DNA of 64,000 nt, from the NCBI GenBank assembly GCA_026387915.1, contig JAPLKS010000007.1, positions 186,001-250,000 on the forward strand. Direction: 5' to 3'. The translations under genes were made by a program, and so were the position numbers. Below, in pieces: positions 61,226-64,000 of the stretch. The notes under the pieces are model-generated. The model made no database searches, was not told where the DNA came from, and saw only the letters and a list, made by a program, of their open reading frames with translations. The stretch comes from Gemmatimonadota bacterium (lineage in GTDB: Bacteria; Gemmatimonadota; Gemmatimonadetes; Gemmatimonadales; Gemmatimonadaceae). The first letter of the stretch is position 1. Each line of letters begins with the position of its first letter.

Positions 61226-63490
61226 TCGCGCGGCGGGCTTCAATTCCAGTACCACGCCTTCCAGCCCTGCCATCGGCACCTCAAGGCTCGTGATCCCAGC
61301 ACCGAGCGTTCCGATGGTTCGTACACCGCTTGCATCGTGCCGCACGATCTTGGTGCCCACCCCCACGCCATACCGTGCACCATCGATGCGCACGCGCACT
61401 GCACCGGAATCATCGGTGATGCGCACCAGCGCTAGCGCGACGCGGCCGTCACGGGCCTTCCAAGCGGAAGAGAGCACCGCCGGAGAGGTCAGGTGCGCCT
61501 CCACCGGCCCGCCCCGCCGCGCGGCGTAAATCGAGATGCGCGAGAGGCGCACATCCACAGTCGGCACGTCGATGTCCGGCGCACGCAGAAAGGTCCCGTC
61601 GAGAAAGAAATCGCGCAGGCCATACCGGAGACGCGCGAGCTTCTCGAGATAATCCATCTCGGCGCGACGCTCCGTCAACTGTTCGGGCAAAAAGTTCGCG
61701 ATAGTCGGCTGCATCCCCCACACGAACATCCGCGCCTGCTCCAAAAAGAACTGACCACGATAGGCACGGTCGAGCAGCGTGAGCGCATTCGCTGGACGAA
61801 GCTCCGCCGGCCACAGTTCGTCGTACGGAGGATAGGTCAGCGATCCGTATGTTCCGTACGTCACGGCGTACTGGTGATACACCGCCTGAAAGAGCGGCAC
61901 CACTTCCCAACCGCTCGCGGGGTCGGCGTACCGCTCCTGACTCACTTGCAGCGTCAGAAAGGCATCGAGGTCAGGCAACCAACTTTCGCCACCGCCTTCG
62001 CCGGCAAAACCAAAGGGCAGCGTACCGCCGCGACGGCGCAGGTCCTTGGCGAGCAAACGGAAACCGTCCATCCAGTAGTGACCGCCACCCACGGGGTGCC
62101 CGTGGTCCGGATTCCAGCAGACCAAGCTGAGGACGGCTTGGTCCATATAGATGCCGTCGAGTCCGTACTGATGCATCACCGTGTCGGCGATGCCGGCGTA
62201 CTTGTCGCGCCAGAACGAGGTGGAAATGTCCATAGTCGCGCACGGCTGCGGATCAAACACATTGTAGACCTCGGTGCGCACTTTCCCGTCGCGCTCACGC
62301 ACCGCCCAGCGTTCGGCGTTCTCGCTTTTCCAACTCGGCGTGGGGAGACACCAGAGCCGCTGATTCATATAAACAATCGAATGCAAACCCTTCTGCTTAG
62401 CCGCGCGCACGGCCTTCGTGAATGGCTCCGCGCCTTCGCGCGGCGGCAGGTAGTCGGGGAAGCTCGTGTCGTAGGGGCCGTTGTGCCACCAATGCCAGAA
62501 CACACTCACCGGCAGCTTGGCGTCGTTCTGTAGAAGGGCCGCGGGGGCGAGCACGGCGTCCGAGCGGCCGCGATTCCATTCCCAGATTCCGGTTTCACGC
62601 ACCCACGCGGGGGTACGGCGTGTGGCGAGACGGCTCTCACGTGCCCAGTACTGTTTGGTGCCCCACGCGCGATATCGTTCTGCGGCGTTGAGCCAGTCGC
62701 CGTCGATGGCACCTACCAGCGCGTCATAGCTGGTGGCGTAGCTATCGTCGTGCCCAGGGTTCGACGGTAGATGTGTCATCTCAAAGCCCGCCGAACCACC
62801 GGGCTCTCCCCAGAGCGCGAACGACTTGCGGTACGCGAGCGTGTCGTTCGCCGCAAAGTACAGCCCACCGGTTGGCGGCGCGGTGAGCGAAATCTCCTGC
62901 AGTGAAAGCGCGCCTGGGTAGACCCACTCGATGCGACGTCCCGCAGGCCCAGAACCGGCCAACAACTTTCGCGGATCGCGCGCCATCTGCCCCATCCACT
63001 GCGGCACCACGAGTTGCTCGTGTTCGCCGAGTTTCGCGATGCCCGAGATCCGCGGAAAATGCACGACTTCCACGGGCAGTGCGCGCGTCCCCTCTACGCG
63101 AATGCGCCACGCGGATGTGCTGTCGGCGCGGAGTTGCACCGTGGCAATCACACGCAACGTTGCCGAGCGCGCGAACTGGTCCCAGGTCAGCTCAAGTCCG
63201 CGACTCCCGCTGAGGCGGCGCCACGAAAACCGTCCTGCCTGCGCGGCAGTGACCGGCGCGGCATCTGCAATGTCGAGCGACCAGAGCCCCGTCACGTCGC
63301 GGTCGCCACCGGCGAGCTGCCGCTGGTGCGAATCGGTAAGCGACTGCACATGCCCGTCGGTCGCCGAGAGCGCGAGTCGCAATCCTGGCGAGTCGAGCGC
63401 GGGGGCGCCCTGCTGCGCCGCCGCAGTGGACAGCGCGCCGACCATCAGCGCAACGATGGCGCGCGTGAGTACCCCCGCGCGCGCCCTCAC
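61223..63490 (-). CDS. Secreted DUF6259-like glycoside hydrolase
   Basis: 755 residues from GTG 63490. Signal ends AAAQQ. An N-terminal beta domain (to about 260) and a TIM barrel with HWWHNGPYD, IVYMNQRLWC, GLDGIYMDQ (candidate catalytic Asp), GFAGEGGGESW, then a C-terminal beta domain. Resembles DUF6259 and alpha-galactosidase-type clan D barrels. It overlaps the muramidase gene by 4 bp (GTGA), so glycan breakdown is likely. Confidence 0.78.
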   Translation of the reverse strand: MRARAGVLTRAIVALMVGALSTAAAQQGAPALDSPGLRLALSATDGHVQSLTDSHQRQLAGGDRDVTGLWSLDIADAAPVTAAQAGRFSWRRLSGSRGLELTWDQFARSATLRVIATVQLRADSTSAWRIRVEGTRALPVEVVHFPRISGIAKLGEHEQLVVPQWMGQMARDPRKLLAGSGPAGRRIEWVYPGALSLQEISLTAPPTGGLYFAANDTLAYRKSFALWGEPGGSAGFEMTHLPSNPGHDDSYATSYDALVGAIDGDWLNAAERYRAWGTKQYWARESRLATRRTPAWVRETGIWEWNRGRSDAVLAPAALLQNDAKLPVSVFWHWWHNGPYDTSFPDYLPPREGAEPFTKAVRAAKQKGLHSIVYMNQRLWCLPTPSWKSENAERWAVRERDGKVRTEVYNVFDPQPCATMDISTSFWRDKYAGIADTVMHQYGLDGIYMDQAVLSLVCWNPDHGHPVGGGHYWMDGFRLLAKDLRRRGGTLPFGFAGEGGGESWLPDLDAFLTLQVSQERYADPASGWEVVPLFQAVYHQYAVTYGTYGSLTYPPYDELWPAELRPANALTLLDRAYRGQFFLEQARMFVWGMQPTIANFLPEQLTERRAEMDYLEKLARLRYGLRDFFLDGTFLRAPDIDVPTVDVRLSRISIYAARRGGPVEAHLTSPAVLSSAWKARDGRVALALVRITDDSGAVRVRIDGARYGVGVGTKIVRHDASGVRTIGTLGAGITSLEVPMAGLEGVVLELKPAAR

Positions 63491-64000
63491 TTGTAGATCA
63501 GGTATGGTTTGATTTTCTGTGCGAACAGTTTTTCATCAGCCGCCCAGCGTACGAGCAATGCGTCCACCGTGCCTTGATCGACGGCCATGCGGAGCTGGTC
63601 GGTGCCGCCGAGGCGATCAATGGACTTCTCGCGCCAGGTAAAATCCGCCTTGTGTCGTGCCTGAATCGCCGCGAGCATGCGGATGCCGAGTTCCACGGGG
63701 CGCACGACGTTACGGTCGGTGACGCGCACCTTGATCATCGGAATGGTTTGCCCGCCAAACTTGTAGCCCGCTTCGATGGCACGTGACGTGGAATCGAAGT
63801 GGACGCCTGGCAGTTTGCGCGCATTGAGTTCCGCGGCAATCGCACCGGCATCCGTGAGCCAACTCGCGCCGATCAGCGTAAACGGGTCGTCGGTGCCACG
63901 CCCTTCAGTGGCACTCGTGCCCTCAAAGAGCACCGTGCCTGGGTAGAGCAACGAGGCGTCGAGCGTGCGCAAGTTCGGCGACGGGTTCACCCACGGGATT
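63487..64000 (-). CDS. NamZ-type (DUF1343) exo-N-acetylmuramidase, C-terminal part (cut by window edge)
   Basis: At least 170 residues. The frame stays open to the window edge, with IPWVNPSPNLRTLDASLLYPGTVLFEGT, RGTDDPF and LIGASWL, the DUF1343/NamZ signatures, and an end HKADFTWRE...IDRLGGTD. NamZ releases N-acetylmuramic acid from peptidoglycan fragments. The N-terminus is beyond 64000. It overlaps the DUF6259-like gene, which follows it in the transcript. Confidence 0.88.
   Translation of the reverse strand, partial: IPWVNPSPNLRTLDASLLYPGTVLFEGTSATEGRGTDDPFTLIGASWLTDAGAIAAELNARKLPGVHFDSTSRAIEAGYKFGGQTIPMIKVRVTDRNVVRPVELGIRMLAAIQARHKADFTWREKSIDRLGGTDQLRMAVDQGTVDALLVRWAADEKLFAQKIKPYLIYK

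Noticed and set aside
1-64000. tRNA genes, CRISPR arrays, insertion sequences, prophage
   Set aside because: No T-loop GTTCGAATC-like motifs with cloverleaf context, no regular spacer repeats and no transposase or phage genes found.

Overview
This is a GC-rich bacterial chromosome window, densely coded on both strands. It carries outer-membrane features: two TonB-dependent receptors, an OprO/P-type porin, the PilQ secretin and several lipoproteins. It also has many secreted proteins with short AQ-type signal peptides, a sortilin-type BNR protease-like propeller, a DUF5117/DUF4953-type zinc protease and a PilMNOPQ type IV pilus locus. Together these suggest a soil or freshwater Gemmatimonadota (Gemmatimonadaceae-like) organism or a close relative. 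That placement is an inference from gene content, not from a marker-gene search. I see no CRISPR array, tRNA, rRNA, insertion sequence or prophage, and no gene-free stretch longer than about 300 bases.

Layout. (1) 1-6,750: a partial sigma-54 activator with a degenerate receiver, gcvT, a UbiB-like kinase fused in frame to a secreted domain, a peroxiredoxin, a Tat-exported TIM-barrel protein and argF with a lysine-rich tail. (2) 6,769-20,462: housekeeping genes hslU, hslV, xerC, trmFO, topA, aroK and aroC on the minus strand. Interspersed are an ECF sigma/anti-sigma pair whose anti-sigma carries a glycogen-binding-like domain, a PLP dehydratase, a PepSY-type membrane protein, a deoxynucleoside kinase and a porin. 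The order topA-trmFO-xerC-hslV-hslU matches the cluster known from Bacillus, here broken up by insertions. (3) 20,547-34,718: one long minus-strand type IV pilus locus. In transcription order it runs pilS, pilR, a GT2 polyprenyl-phosphate glycosyltransferase, a TMTC-type glycosyltransferase, two nearly identical major pilins, three minor pilins and pilMNOPQ.

(4) 34,811-43,892: arfB, a SulP anion transporter, a large zinc protease, a LolA-like secreted protein, a lipoprotein, an Hsp15-like S4 protein, an esterase, a 51-residue membrane miniprotein, a fatty acid hydroxylase, infA and osmC. (5) 43,982-48,396: five genes joined by stop/start overlaps: an M20 amidohydrolase, pnuC, a NadR-type kinase and a NarX/NarL-type pair. 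(6) 48,599-64,000: two TonB receptors, an M28 peptidase divergent from a BNR protein, a three-gene operon (phosphodiester glycosidase, lipoprotein, YgiC-like ATP-grasp ligase), and a DUF6259-like glycosidase overlapping a partial NamZ-type muramidase gene.

The strongest candidate for an undescribed system is the pilus locus. A PilS/PilR pair, candidate sigma-54 promoters before both pilins, two pilin genes that look homogenised by gene conversion, and an adjacent two-step mannosyl-type glycosylation cassette suggest regulated assembly of an O-glycosylated pilus. Other points of note are two genes with the identical layout TAGATT-N6-ATG (apparently leaderless), a dispersed heptamer repeat (CCGTTnn), the pseudo-receiver and the kinase/secreted-domain fusion.
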